From the NCBI RefSeq assembly GCF_000425805.1, contig NZ_KE384454.1:1-64000 (forward strand): a DNA stretch of 64,000 nt, written 5' to 3'. The translations under genes and the position numbers were made by a program. A model generated the notes under the pieces. That model searched no databases. It had not been told where the DNA came from and worked only from the letters and a program-made list of their open reading frames with translations. Below are positions 1 to 7,993 of the stretch, one piece after another. Position 1 is the first letter of the stretch, and every line of letters begins with the position of its first letter. The stretch comes from Pseudomonas vranovensis DSM 16006 (GTDB lineage: Bacteria; Pseudomonadota; Gammaproteobacteria; Pseudomonadales; Pseudomonadaceae).

Positions 1-95
1 CTGCGCAGTCGATCGCAGCCTCGTACCTCGGCAGCGGCTACCGGCCCGTGTAGCCGCTGGCGATAGCCTGCGATCGGCCGCGCAGCGGTCGTACG
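1..95. repeat. Palindromic intergenic repeat (family 1), cut by window edge
   Basis: Two inverted arms face each other: GCAGCGGCTAC (31-41) and GTAGCCGCTGG (50-60), and CGATCGCAG (10-18) and CTGCGATCG further right. Bases 1-41 match the reverse complement of 16491-16531 at 39 of 41 positions by hand count, and a shorter copy lies near 48352. This is a dispersed extragenic palindrome (REP-like) family. No gene is visible left of 243. Confidence 0.7.
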
Positions 96-242
96 AAGTT
101 TGTCTGGCCTCTCACGGGGCATCTGCCATGGCCTGTGGCCGCACGGCTGGCGCCAGCGGCGACCAGGAACGGTCGCTATTGCGCCTCCCACAAGTGTTGC
201 GTTAGACCTTACACTGGAGCCTTGCGCTGTTCGCCATTCTGG

Positions 243-2993
243 ATGTTTTCGCTCATGCCGCTATTGCCCGATTCAGAAACCGACACTGATCCATCCAACG
301 TCCAGACCAAGGTCGTGCCGCCACGCGGGGCGCGCTTGCTGCTTGCCCGAGAAGGGCTTCTGGCGCGCTTGATGGAGGCGCGCCGACAGCGCTGCGTGGT
401 GATCCAGGGCCCAGCCGGCAGCGGCAAGACCAGCACCCTGCTGGCCTGGCGGCGTGAACTGCTGGCACTGAATTTCGATGTGGCCTGGTTGTCGTTGTCA
501 GCCGATGACAATGACCTGGAGCGTTTCTGCCATTGCCTGCAGGCAAGCCTTGCTGAAATAGACCCCACGCTGGTGCGCGAAGCCGGTTTCCTGCTGGGGC
601 GCGACACGGGTGAAATGGCGCTGGAACATTGGGTCATTACCCTGGTGCAAAGCATTGCCGGCCACGGGCGTGAGTTGGTGCTGATGCTCGATGACCTGCA
701 CCATGTGCAGGACCCGTTCATCATCCAGGCCCTGCACTGGTTGCTCGACTACGCACCCGCCAGGCTGCACCTGGTGTTCTGTTCGCGGGTGGCCCCGCCG
801 GTGGTCCTCGCACGCTTTCGTGGTCGCGGGCAGGTCAGTGATTTCGACCTGCGCGACCTGCGTTTCAGCGCTGAAGAGTCGGAGCGCTTTCTGCGTGAGC
901 AACTGGGCAGCATTGATCCTCGCGATGCGGCGGTGCTGCATGAACTGACCGATGGCTGGATTGCGGGGCTGCAGCTGTTTGCCGTAGACCTGAAGGCCAA
1001 GCAGGGCGGCCGCTTCGACCGGGTGCAGGTGCGCGACCCCGGAGCCTTTGCCAGCTACTTCGAACGCGAAGTGCTGGTACGCCTGGCGCCCGAAGACTTG
1101 CGCCTGCTGACGCGGGTATCGATCTGCGAGCGCTTTTGCGCCTCGCTGTGTGCAACCCTGCTCGGCCAACCCCATGCCATTGCCCGGATGCTCACCCAAT
1201 TGACCCGCCTGGACAGCGACAACCTGTTCATCACTCAGGTCAAGAGTCATGACCAGGAGACCTGGTATCGCCTGCACCCATTGTTGGGCAAGGTCCTGCA
1301 CAGTCGCCTGGAGGCCGAGGCGGATACTCGCCCGACCGAGCTGCACGCTGCTGCCCGGGGATGGTTCAGCGCCCACGGTCACCTCGACGAGGCCGTGCGC
1401 CATGCGGTGAAGGCAGGCGATGCCGAAGCCGCTGCCGATATCGTCGAAGCCTGTGCCTACGACTTGCTCAACAAGGGCAACCTCAGCCAGGTTTCGGGGT
1501 TGTTGCGCAGCCTGCCAGCCGAGCAGACCGCCAGCCGCATCGGCTTGCAATTGGTGATGGCGCACCTGTCGCTGTACGCCCGCAATTACCCCGCTGTCGA
1601 GCAAAGCATGGCCGAACTGCGCCGCCAGCATGCCGTGCTCGACCGCAATCAACGGCATGTATTTACCGTGCTGCAAGGCAGCCTGGCACTGTTCAAGGAC
1701 GATACCGAAGCCCTGTTGGCATTGCTGCCTGCGCTGCTGGCCATTCCTGACGATGCCGACGATTTTGCCTACTCCGGGCGTTGCAACACCCTGGCCTGGC
1801 TGTACATGTACCAGGGCGAGTTCGAGCGGGCCCGGGCGGTACTCAAGGACGGTGAACGCTTGCAGGGCTCGCCGCGTCGCAGCCTGGTGGGGCGCTGCTT
1901 CACCGGCATGAGCCTGGCCCTGGAGGGTCGCACAACCGAAGCCGAGCACCTGTACCGCGAGGTACTCGAACAGGCGGAAAGCCAGGGCGTGGCCTACCTG
2001 ATCGTCAGCAGCATGGCGGCGGCGCTGCTGGGGATGGCGCTGTACGAGCAGGGCGATTATGAGGCTGCGTGCCAATTGCTGGAGCCGCGCATGAAGCTGC
2101 TGCAGCGCGTGGCCATTCCCGACAGCGTGCTGCAGGCCATGCAGACCCTGGCCACGGCCCACTGGCTCGCGGGTAGGCACACTGAGGCCTGGGGTTGGGT
2201 TGAACGGTTGGAGCAGTTTGCCTGCAGTTACAACCTCGACCGATTGCTCGCGGCGGCGTTGATACTGCGCATGCGCTGGGCGCAGCAGGGCGGTGATGAA
2301 ACACAGGCAGATGCTGTGTTGCAGCGTATCGAACAGCTCGACCAGAGCGATGGCCCGCAAGGCGCAGGGACTGCCCTGGAGGTCCGGATCATTGCCCGTC
2401 GCGCCGCCAGCGAGCGGCGCCTGCACCAGGGCAACCTTCAGGATGCCGGGCAGCAGTTGCAGGCACTGATCGACACCTCGCGCCAGCATCGGCGCTGGCG
2501 CCGGGTGGTCCCCATGCTCTTGCAGCTGGCAGTCAGCGAGCATGGCCTGGGGCGACCCCGAGAGGCGCGTGAGCTCATCATGGAAGCGCTGCGCCAGGGC
2601 CATCGCCTGGGCCTGGTACGCAGCCTGCTGGATGCCTGGCCGGGGGGGGTGGCACTGCTCCAGGCGTGGCTGGAAGACGGCGCGCCTGACCCGGTGCTGG
2701 CGTTCTATACCCGGCGTTTGCTCGACATCGCCCGCAGCACGGCGGCAATCCAGGCGCAGGTCACAGACGCCGACAGCCCGAAAGTGCTCAGTGCCCGGGA
2801 ACTGGATGTGCTCAGCCTGGTAGCCCGGACGCTGCCGAACAAGAAGATTGCCAGGGTGCTGAACCTGTCACCGGAAACGGTGAAGTGGCACATGAAGAAC
2901 ATCTTCTACAAGCTGGGGGTCACCGGTCGCGACGAGGCGATTGCCAAGGCTCGCGACCTGGACCTGAAACTCCCCGACAACACCGCGCTGTGA
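243..2993 (+). CDS. MalT-like LuxR-family ATP-dependent transcriptional regulator
   Basis: A large signal-transduction ATPase regulator of about 916 residues. The N-terminal NTPase has a Walker A motif, GPAGSGKT (about residues 56-63), and a Walker B-like LVLMLDDLHHV. A long TPR-like helical region follows, and a C-terminal LuxR HTH (about 850-914) contains NKKIARVLNLSPETVKWHM. MalT/STAND proteins of this size bind an inducer, oligomerise with ATP and activate nearby operons. It sits beside the acyl-CoA operons and has a clear paralogue at 63044-64000 in the same kind of context, so it probably controls the module A catabolic genes. I start at ATG 243; ATG 255 is equally possible, with GGAT about 10 bases upstream. 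An in-frame extension to 135 looks non-coding. Its stop abuts the convergent thioesterase stop in a shared TGATCA. Confidence 0.88.
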   Translation: MFSLMPLLPDSETDTDPSNVQTKVVPPRGARLLLAREGLLARLMEARRQRCVVIQGPAGSGKTSTLLAWRRELLALNFDVAWLSLSADDNDLERFCHCLQASLAEIDPTLVREAGFLLGRDTGEMALEHWVITLVQSIAGHGRELVLMLDDLHHVQDPFIIQALHWLLDYAPARLHLVFCSRVAPPVVLARFRGRGQVSDFDLRDLRFSAEESERFLREQLGSIDPRDAAVLHELTDGWIAGLQLFAVDLKAKQGGRFDRVQVRDPGAFASYFEREVLVRLAPEDLRLLTRVSICERFCASLCATLLGQPHAIARMLTQLTRLDSDNLFITQVKSHDQETWYRLHPLLGKVLHSRLEAEADTRPTELHAAARGWFSAHGHLDEAVRHAVKAGDAEAAADIVEACAYDLLNKGNLSQVSGLLRSLPAEQTASRIGLQLVMAHLSLYARNYPAVEQSMAELRRQHAVLDRNQRHVFTVLQGSLALFKDDTEALLALLPALLAIPDDADDFAYSGRCNTLAWLYMYQGEFERARAVLKDGERLQGSPRRSLVGRCFTGMSLALEGRTTEAEHLYREVLEQAESQGVAYLIVSSMAAALLGMALYEQGDYEAACQLLEPRMKLLQRVAIPDSVLQAMQTLATAHWLAGRHTEAWGWVERLEQFACSYNLDRLLAAALILRMRWAQQGGDETQADAVLQRIEQLDQSDGPQGAGTALEVRIIARRAASERRLHQGNLQDAGQQLQALIDTSRQHRRWRRVVPMLLQLAVSEHGLGRPREARELIMEALRQGHRLGLVRSLLDAWPGGVALLQAWLEDGAPDPVLAFYTRRLLDIARSTAAIQAQVTDADSPKVLSARELDVLSLVARTLPNKKIARVLNLSPETVKWHMKNIFYKLGVTGRDEAIAKARDLDLKLPDNTAL

Positions 2994-3440
2994 TCAGCGC
3001 GGCTTCAAGGCATTTCCGATAAAGGTCGCCTTGCCCCGGGCGACCAGGCGCTCACCGTCGAGCAGGTCGAGGCTGGCGTGGTACAGGGTGCGACCCAGGC
3101 GGTGGATCTGTACATGCGCTTCGATCCAGGCCCCCAGCGGTGCCGGGCACAGGTAATCCATGCTCAGGTTGATGGTCGCTGGGGGCATTTCGCTGCCAGC
3201 GGCAAACTTGAGCGCGCGGCCGAAGGCCGTATCGGCCAGGGTGGCGAGAAAGCCGCCGTGAGCGATTCCCAGCGGGTTCAAGTGCTCGGGGCGGATTCTC
3301 GCGGCTATCACGGTGCGCTGCGGATGGAAATACAAGCCGGTGCATTGCGCCACGAAGCCACTGGGCACCATCGGCACAAAGCCGTCCAGTGGTGCATCGT
3401 CGCTGGCCAACGCAGCACCCTGGGCAAGGGTGGTGCTCAT
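2994..3440 (-). CDS. PaaI-type hotdog thioesterase
   Basis: A 148-residue single hotdog-fold protein with the PaaI family signature HGGFLATLADTAFGRAL, where HGG precedes the catalytic helix. Such enzymes hydrolyse acyl-CoA thioesters and often relieve CoA trapping in catabolic pathways. The ATG overlaps the stop of the upstream enoyl-CoA hydratase gene (ATGA, 3437-3440), so the two are translationally coupled. It is the last gene of a minus-strand operon of acyl-CoA dehydrogenase, hydratase and thioesterase. The exact substrate is unknown; the neighbours suggest a pathway acyl-CoA. Confidence 0.87.
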   Translation of the reverse strand: MSTTLAQGAALASDDAPLDGFVPMVPSGFVAQCTGLYFHPQRTVIAARIRPEHLNPLGIAHGGFLATLADTAFGRALKFAAGSEMPPATINLSMDYLCPAPLGAWIEAHVQIHRLGRTLYHASLDLLDGERLVARGKATFIGNALKPR

Positions 3441-4240
3441 GATGGCTCGCTCCTGGCCGGCCGAGGCCAGCGGTAGCGCAACGGTTCCTTGCGCATGAAG
3501 CGTGCAGTGGCGTCCTTGAAGTAGTCACCCGACATGGCAATGGCCTGGGCCCAGGCTTCATCACTCAACTGGCTGTGCCAGTCATTGTTCAACGATTGGG
3601 CCAGCAGGCGCTTGGTCATGGCAAACGCAGAGGGTGATTGTTCGCTCATGCTGCGGGCCAGTTCGCTGGCCCTGGCGTGCAAGCCGGCAGTGGCCACGAC
3701 CTCCAGCAGGATGCCCATCTCCAGGGCCTGGGCGGCGGTGACTTCGCGTGCCGAGTAGATCAACTCGCGGGCCTTTTGCAGGCCCACCAGCCGAGGCAGG
3801 ATGTAGGTGGCGCCCATATCGGGCACGGCGCCGATACGCGCGAACGCCATGCTGAACCGCGCGCGCTCCGAGGCCAGGGTGAAGTCCGCCGCCAGGGCCA
3901 GGCTGAAACCGGCGCCAGCGGCAACGCCATCCACCGCGGCAATGACCGGGCAGGGCAGCGCGACCAGTTCGGCCACTACACGGTGGGTTACTTCCATGCG
4001 TGTGCGCAGCTCTGCCGCTGAGCAGTCCATGCGTGACATGCCGCCGACATCGCCGCCGGCGCAAAAGTCTTCACCGGCGCCGGTGAGTACGACGGCGCGC
4101 AGGTGCGGGTCGCGGCGAATCTCGTCCAGCGCTTGCAGCAACGCTGTGCCCATCTCGCTGTTATAGGCGTTCTTGACGCCCGGGCGTGACATCACCAGGG
4201 TGGCCACGCCCTCGTGCCTGGAAAACTCAAGTACCGACAT
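3437..4240 (-). CDS. Enoyl-CoA hydratase/isomerase family protein
   Basis: A 267-residue crotonase-fold protein. The oxyanion-hole segment GAGEDFCAGGDVGGM and the helix AAGAGFSLALAADF are intact. At the position where true hydratases carry the second catalytic glutamate it reads VPDMGATY, with Asp as in PaaG-type isomerases, so it may isomerise or handle an unusual acyl-CoA rather than do standard hydration. The start is set at ATG 4240 because GGAGG lies 7 bases upstream; the longer in-frame start at 4264 lacks this. It lies between the acyl-CoA dehydrogenase (64-base gap) and the thioesterase (4-base overlap) in one minus-strand operon. Confidence 0.87.
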   Translation of the reverse strand: MSVLEFSRHEGVATLVMSRPGVKNAYNSEMGTALLQALDEIRRDPHLRAVVLTGAGEDFCAGGDVGGMSRMDCSAAELRTRMEVTHRVVAELVALPCPVIAAVDGVAAGAGFSLALAADFTLASERARFSMAFARIGAVPDMGATYILPRLVGLQKARELIYSAREVTAAQALEMGILLEVVATAGLHARASELARSMSEQSPSAFAMTKRLLAQSLNNDWHSQLSDEAWAQAIAMSGDYFKDATARFMRKEPLRYRWPRPARSEPS

Positions 4241-4303
4241 GGGAAACCTCCGTTCCAGCAACAAAAACGCCCCGGCCTTGGCAGCCGGGGCGCATCGGAT
4301 GTA

Positions 4304-5452
4304 TCAGAAAGTGCGTGCGATCAGCTCTTTCATGACTTCGTTGGAGCCGCCGTAGATACGCATTGGACGGGTGTTGATGTAGAGACGGGCAATCGGGTAC
4401 TCGAGCATGTAGCCGTAGCCACCGTGCAGCTGCAGGCACTCGTCGATGATTTGGCAGGCCTGGGTCGAGGTCCACCACTTGGCCTTGGCTGCCGTGGTTG
4501 CATCGAGCTGATGGTTGACCATCTTGCTCATGCAGTCGTCGATGAAGGTGCGCGCGATGGTGACGGTGGTCTGCATCTCGGCCAGCTTGAAACGAGTGTT
4601 CTGCATGTCCAGCAGCGGCTTGCCGAAGACCTTGCGATCCTGGGTGTACTTGATGGTTTCTTCTACGGCACGTTCCATCGAGCCCAGGGCGTTCATGGCA
4701 ATGAACATGCGCTCTTCGGGCAGTTGCTGCATCAGTTGCACAAAGCCTTGGCCTTCCTGCGGGCCGAGCAGGTTTTCCACCGGCACGCGCACGTCGTCGA
4801 AGAACAGCTCGGAGGTGTCCTGGCCTTTCTGCCCGAGCTTGTCGAGGATGCGGCCGCGACGGAAGCCCGGCAGGTCCTTGGTTTCCAGCACGATGATCGA
4901 GATGCCCTTGGCGCCCAGGCTTGGGTCGGTCTTGCACACCAGCAGAACCAGGTCGGCGAGGTAGCCGTTGGTGATGAAGGTTTTGGAGCCATTGATGACG
5001 TAATGGTCGCCTTCGCGAATGGCCTTGGTCTTGACGTTTTGCAGATCGGTGCCGGCGCCGGGCTCGGTCATGGCGATGGCGGCGACCAGCTCGCCGCTGG
5101 CCATGCGCGGCAGCCAGCGCTGTTTTTGCGCTTCACTGGCGTAGCGCAGGATGTAGTGGGCGCTGATGGCGCTGTGGACGTTGGTGCCCAGGCTGGTGGC
5201 AACGGCGCGAGCGAGTTCGTAGCCGATGATTGCGTTGTGGGCATGGCTGCCGCCGCCACCGCCGTATTCTTCGGGGATGCCGGGGCAGAGCATGCCCATT
5301 TCGCCGGCCTTGAACCAGGTCTGGCGGTCGACGTGCTGTTGCTTGGCCCAGCGCTCTTCGTGGGGCACCAGTTCTTCGGCGGCGAAGCGGCGTACCGATT
5401 GCTGGAAGATCGCCATGTCTTCGGTTAGCCAGGAGGGTCTGTAGTCGCTCAT
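4304..5452 (-). CDS. Acyl-CoA dehydrogenase (module A, minus-strand operon)
   Basis: A 382-residue FAD flavoenzyme that would make the alpha,beta double bond of an acyl-CoA. Family marks include AIAMTEPGAGTDLQNVKT (FAD/substrate loop), the C-terminal GGYGYMLEYPIAR with the catalytic-base Glu position, and RIYGGSNEVMKELIART at the end. Length is normal for the family. ATG 5452 is preferred, with AAGGA upstream, over a 438-residue reading that adds a Pro/Arg-rich non-homologous leader. It heads the operon with the hydratase and thioesterase. It resembles the dehydrogenase at 61775-62914 (both have LEYPIAR and EVMRELIAR-type ends) more than the one at 8896. Confidence 0.93.
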   Translation of the reverse strand: MSDYRPSWLTEDMAIFQQSVRRFAAEELVPHEERWAKQQHVDRQTWFKAGEMGMLCPGIPEEYGGGGGSHAHNAIIGYELARAVATSLGTNVHSAISAHYILRYASEAQKQRWLPRMASGELVAAIAMTEPGAGTDLQNVKTKAIREGDHYVINGSKTFITNGYLADLVLLVCKTDPSLGAKGISIIVLETKDLPGFRRGRILDKLGQKGQDTSELFFDDVRVPVENLLGPQEGQGFVQLMQQLPEERMFIAMNALGSMERAVEETIKYTQDRKVFGKPLLDMQNTRFKLAEMQTTVTIARTFIDDCMSKMVNHQLDATTAAKAKWWTSTQACQIIDECLQLHGGYGYMLEYPIARLYINTRPMRIYGGSNEVMKELIARTF

Positions 5453-5862
5453 TGCGGTCCTTGGGTCGGTTGGGGGCTGTGCGGTCATGCTAGGTGGCCG
5501 GCCGCGCGGGCAGGGAGCGCCGAAGGGATGATGCTGTGGACGATGCGTGGGCTCGTTCAAAGGGAGGAGTCGGGGGAGGGGCGGGCGTGCCCCGCGATCT
5601 GGCTCTTGCGTGCTGGCCATCGCGGGGCAAGCCCGCTCCCACAGGAATTTGTATGCACCGGTGGGCGTGGGCTTGCCCCGCGACGTTACCCCACCCCTTA
5701 CTCCCGCCCCTCGTTCCTTCGAACGCCTCCCTGGTTGATCCGTAACTTCATCCCTTCGACGGTCGTAGCGCCACCCTTGCCACTCCTAGGATGGGCACCA
5801 CAACGACCACCGGCCGGCCGGGCGGTTACCCCTCTGAAGTGCATGGCAAAGGACACGAATCG
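5453..5862. promoter_or_regulatory. Divergent control region between the two module A operons
   Basis: A 410-base gap between two divergent acyl-CoA operons, so it should hold both promoters and any LuxR-regulator target. It contains a REP-type inverted repeat (5575-5692) and a small inverted repeat, CGTTC-CTTC-GAACG (about 5712-5725). I could not identify convincing -35/-10 pairs. Open frames here look like GC-bias noise. Confidence 0.5.
5575..5692. repeat. REP-type inverted repeat pair (family 2)
   Basis: CGCGGGGCAAGCCCGCTCCC at 5621-5640 is answered by the inverted GGGCTTGCCCCGCG near 5669-5682, and a partial further copy, GTGCCCCGCGATC, lies at about 5587. The same unit occurs at 41003-41056, about 48430 and 58144-58255. 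It matches the kind of short REP element abundant in P. putida chromosomes. Confidence 0.75.
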
Positions 5863-7047
5863 ATGAACGACAAAGTGGTGGTAGCCGGGGTTGGCATGAT
5901 CCCGTTCTCCAAACCCGGTGCAAGCCCCAGCTACACCGACATGGGCGCGCAAGCCACACGCCTGGCGCTCAAGGACGCAGGCATCGACTACGACAAGATC
6001 CAGATGGCCTTCACCGGCTATGTCTACGGTGACTCCACCTGCGGCCAGACCGCCCTGTATGAAGTCGGCCGCACGGGTATCCCGATCGTCAACGTCAACA
6101 ACAACTGCTCCACTGGCTCCACCGCGCTGTACCTGGCCCGCGCCGCGGTGCAGAGCGGCCAGGCCGATTGCGTGCTGGCCCTGGGCTTCGAGCAAATGCA
6201 GGCCGGTGCGCTGAAGTCCCACTGGGACGACCGCCCGCAGACCCGCGCGAGTGTCGTTCATGTGATGGAAGACCTGACCCGCGATGTCGACCTGCCACGC
6301 GCCCTGAAAACCTTCGGCGGTGCCGGTCGCGAGCACATGCAGAAGTACGGCACCCGCATGGAAACCTTCGCCGCGATCCGCGCCAAGGCCAGCCGCCATG
6401 CCGCCAACAACCCGTTGGCACTGTTCAAGAACATCGTCAGCACCGAAGAGGTGATGAACGACAAGGTCATGTGGCCCGGTGTCATGACCCGCCTGATGGC
6501 CTGCCCACCCACCTGTGGTGCCGCCGCCGCGGTTGTCTGCTCGCCAGCCTTCGCCAAGAAGCACGGCCTGCGCAGCGATGTAGTGATCCTGGCCCAGTCG
6601 ATGGTCACCGACCCTGTGGAGTCGTTCGACCCGCCGTCGATGATCGCCTATGCCGGTTTTCACATGGCTCAGCGCGGCGCCAACCTGGTCTACGAGGCGT
6701 CCGGCTTCGGGCCACAGGACGTGCGCGCGGTGGAGCTGCATGACTGCTTCGCCCACAACGAGCTGCTCACCTACGAAGCCCTGGGCCTGTGCCCGGTAGG
6801 CGGCGGCGAGCAGTTTGTACACGACGGCGACAACACCTACGGCGGCCAGGTGGTGACCAATCCCTCCGGTGGCCTGCTTTCCAAGGGCCATCCCCTGGGT
6901 GCCACCGGCCTGGCCCAGTGCTACGAACTGACCCATCAGCTGCGCGGCACGGCCGGCAAGCGCCAGGTCGATGAGCTGAACATCGCTTTGCAACACAACC
7001 TGGGCCTGGGCGGCGCCTGTGTGGTGACCATGTTCGGCCGTAACTGA
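5863..7047 (+). CDS. SCP-x-type thiolase (lipid-transfer-protein-like), copy 1
   Basis: A 394-residue thiolase that would cleave a 3-oxoacyl-CoA. It closely follows the thiolase domain of eukaryotic SCP-x: VNVNNNCSTGSTAL with nucleophile Cys82, VELHDCFAHNELLTYE, GGLLSKGHPLGATG and LQHNLGLGGACVV. SCP-x enzymes accept 2-methyl-branched and bile-acid-type 3-oxoacyl-CoAs, which suggests, but does not prove, a branched or cyclic substrate here. No DUF35 partner gene is adjacent, unlike steroid aldolase systems. ATG 5863 has AAGGA 8 bases upstream; a longer reading from 5791 has a low-complexity leader. It heads the plus-strand run and has paralogues at 15121 and 60562. Confidence 0.92.
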   Translation: MNDKVVVAGVGMIPFSKPGASPSYTDMGAQATRLALKDAGIDYDKIQMAFTGYVYGDSTCGQTALYEVGRTGIPIVNVNNNCSTGSTALYLARAAVQSGQADCVLALGFEQMQAGALKSHWDDRPQTRASVVHVMEDLTRDVDLPRALKTFGGAGREHMQKYGTRMETFAAIRAKASRHAANNPLALFKNIVSTEEVMNDKVMWPGVMTRLMACPPTCGAAAAVVCSPAFAKKHGLRSDVVILAQSMVTDPVESFDPPSMIAYAGFHMAQRGANLVYEASGFGPQDVRAVELHDCFAHNELLTYEALGLCPVGGGEQFVHDGDNTYGGQVVTNPSGGLLSKGHPLGATGLAQCYELTHQLRGTAGKRQVDELNIALQHNLGLGGACVVTMFGRN

Positions 7048-7086
7048 GCCCGACGGCCCCTTACAACAACAAAAGGAACGAGACAC

Positions 7087-7524
7087 ATGGCTGACAAAAA
7101 CCTGATCGGGCACAAGCTCGGGGTATTCAATACCGAGGTGGAGAAAGGCCGCTTGCGCTTCTTCGCCAAGGCTATCGGCGAAACCGACGCCGTCTACACC
7201 GATGAAGCTGCGGCCAAGGCCGCCGGCCACAAGTCGCTGCCGGTTCCGCCGACGTTTCTGAAGTGCCTGGAAGGCGAGGGTCGCGACCTGAACACCTTCC
7301 TCAAGCTGGTGGACTTCGACCTGGGCCGCATCCTGCACGCCGAGCAGTCGTTCGTGTACCACAAGATGGCCTACGCCGGCGACGTGCTGACCTTCGACGC
7401 GACGATCACCGATGTCTACGAGAAGAAGGGCGGGGCCCTGCAGTTCGTGGTCACCGAGTCGCGGGTGACCAACCAGGACGGCGAGCACATCGCCGATGTC
7501 CGTTCGTCTCTTGTCCAGCGCTGA
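7087..7524 (+). CDS. FAS1-like dehydratase-domain (MaoC N-terminal-like) protein
   Basis: A 145-residue hotdog protein of the FAS1_DH/MaoC N-terminal type, with RLRFFAKAIGETDAVYTDE and LPVPPTFL near the N-terminus and HAEQSFVYHKMAYAGD in the middle. It lacks the hydratase-2 GDHNPIH motif found in the next gene. Such proteins often pair with a catalytic MaoC subunit as a heteromeric enoyl-CoA hydratase, as in the ChsH1/ChsH2 steroid enzyme. Being 10 bases upstream of maoC and paired with it again in module B supports a complex. AAGGA precedes the ATG. Confidence 0.88.
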   Translation: MADKNLIGHKLGVFNTEVEKGRLRFFAKAIGETDAVYTDEAAAKAAGHKSLPVPPTFLKCLEGEGRDLNTFLKLVDFDLGRILHAEQSFVYHKMAYAGDVLTFDATITDVYEKKGGALQFVVTESRVTNQDGEHIADVRSSLVQR

Positions 7525-7534
7525 GGAATTGCCG

Positions 7535-7963
7535 ATGTCCCTTGCCAACCACGTTCAGTTTTCCGATATCCAGGTCGGCGACGAAGTGCCGCTGCTCAAG
7601 CTGCAGCCCGTCAACCGCACCACCCTGGCCTTGTACTGCGGGGCCTCGGGCGACCACAACCCGATCCACGTCGACATCGACTTCGCCCGTAAGTCGCGCA
7701 TGCCCGATGTGTTCGCCCACGGCATGCTCTCGGCCGCCTACCTGGGTCGCCTGCTGACCCAATGGGTACCCCAGCAGCAAGTGCGCGCCCTGTCGGTGCG
7801 CTTCACCGGCATCACCCAGCTGGGCCACGTGCCGACCTGCAGTGGCAAGGTCACTGAAAAATTCGAAGAGAACGGCGAAAAGCGCGTGCGCCTGACCATT
7901 CGCTGCGCCAACCAGTACGGCGAAGACAAGCTGCTCGGCGAAGCCGTGATCGCCCTGGCCTGA
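7535..7963 (+). CDS. MaoC-family (R)-specific enoyl-CoA hydratase
   Basis: A 142-residue hotdog protein with the hydratase-2 motif GASGDHNPIHVD, giving the Asp/His catalytic pair, and FAHGMLSAAYLGRLL. It would hydrate a trans-2-enoyl-CoA to the (3R)-hydroxyacyl-CoA. ATG 7535 has GAGGA 7 bases upstream; a reading from 7496 overlaps the previous gene. The neighbouring SDR could oxidise the (3R) product, matching the hydratase-2 and dehydrogenase activities of MFE-2. A paralogue lies at 59665-60081. Confidence 0.9.
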   Translation: MSLANHVQFSDIQVGDEVPLLKLQPVNRTTLALYCGASGDHNPIHVDIDFARKSRMPDVFAHGMLSAAYLGRLLTQWVPQQQVRALSVRFTGITQLGHVPTCSGKVTEKFEENGEKRVRLTIRCANQYGEDKLLGEAVIALA

Positions 7964-7993
7964 TCCTCAACCCCACGTTTAAGGAACTGATTG

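Noticed and set aside
498..2603. Minus-strand open frame of 701 codons inside the LuxR regulator gene
   Set aside because: Antisense shadow; Gln/His-rich product with no motif, while the plus strand encodes Walker and HTH motifs.
5494..5866. Short plus-strand frames between the divergent module A operons
   Set aside because: They run through REP repeats, three frames are open at once and none has an RBS.
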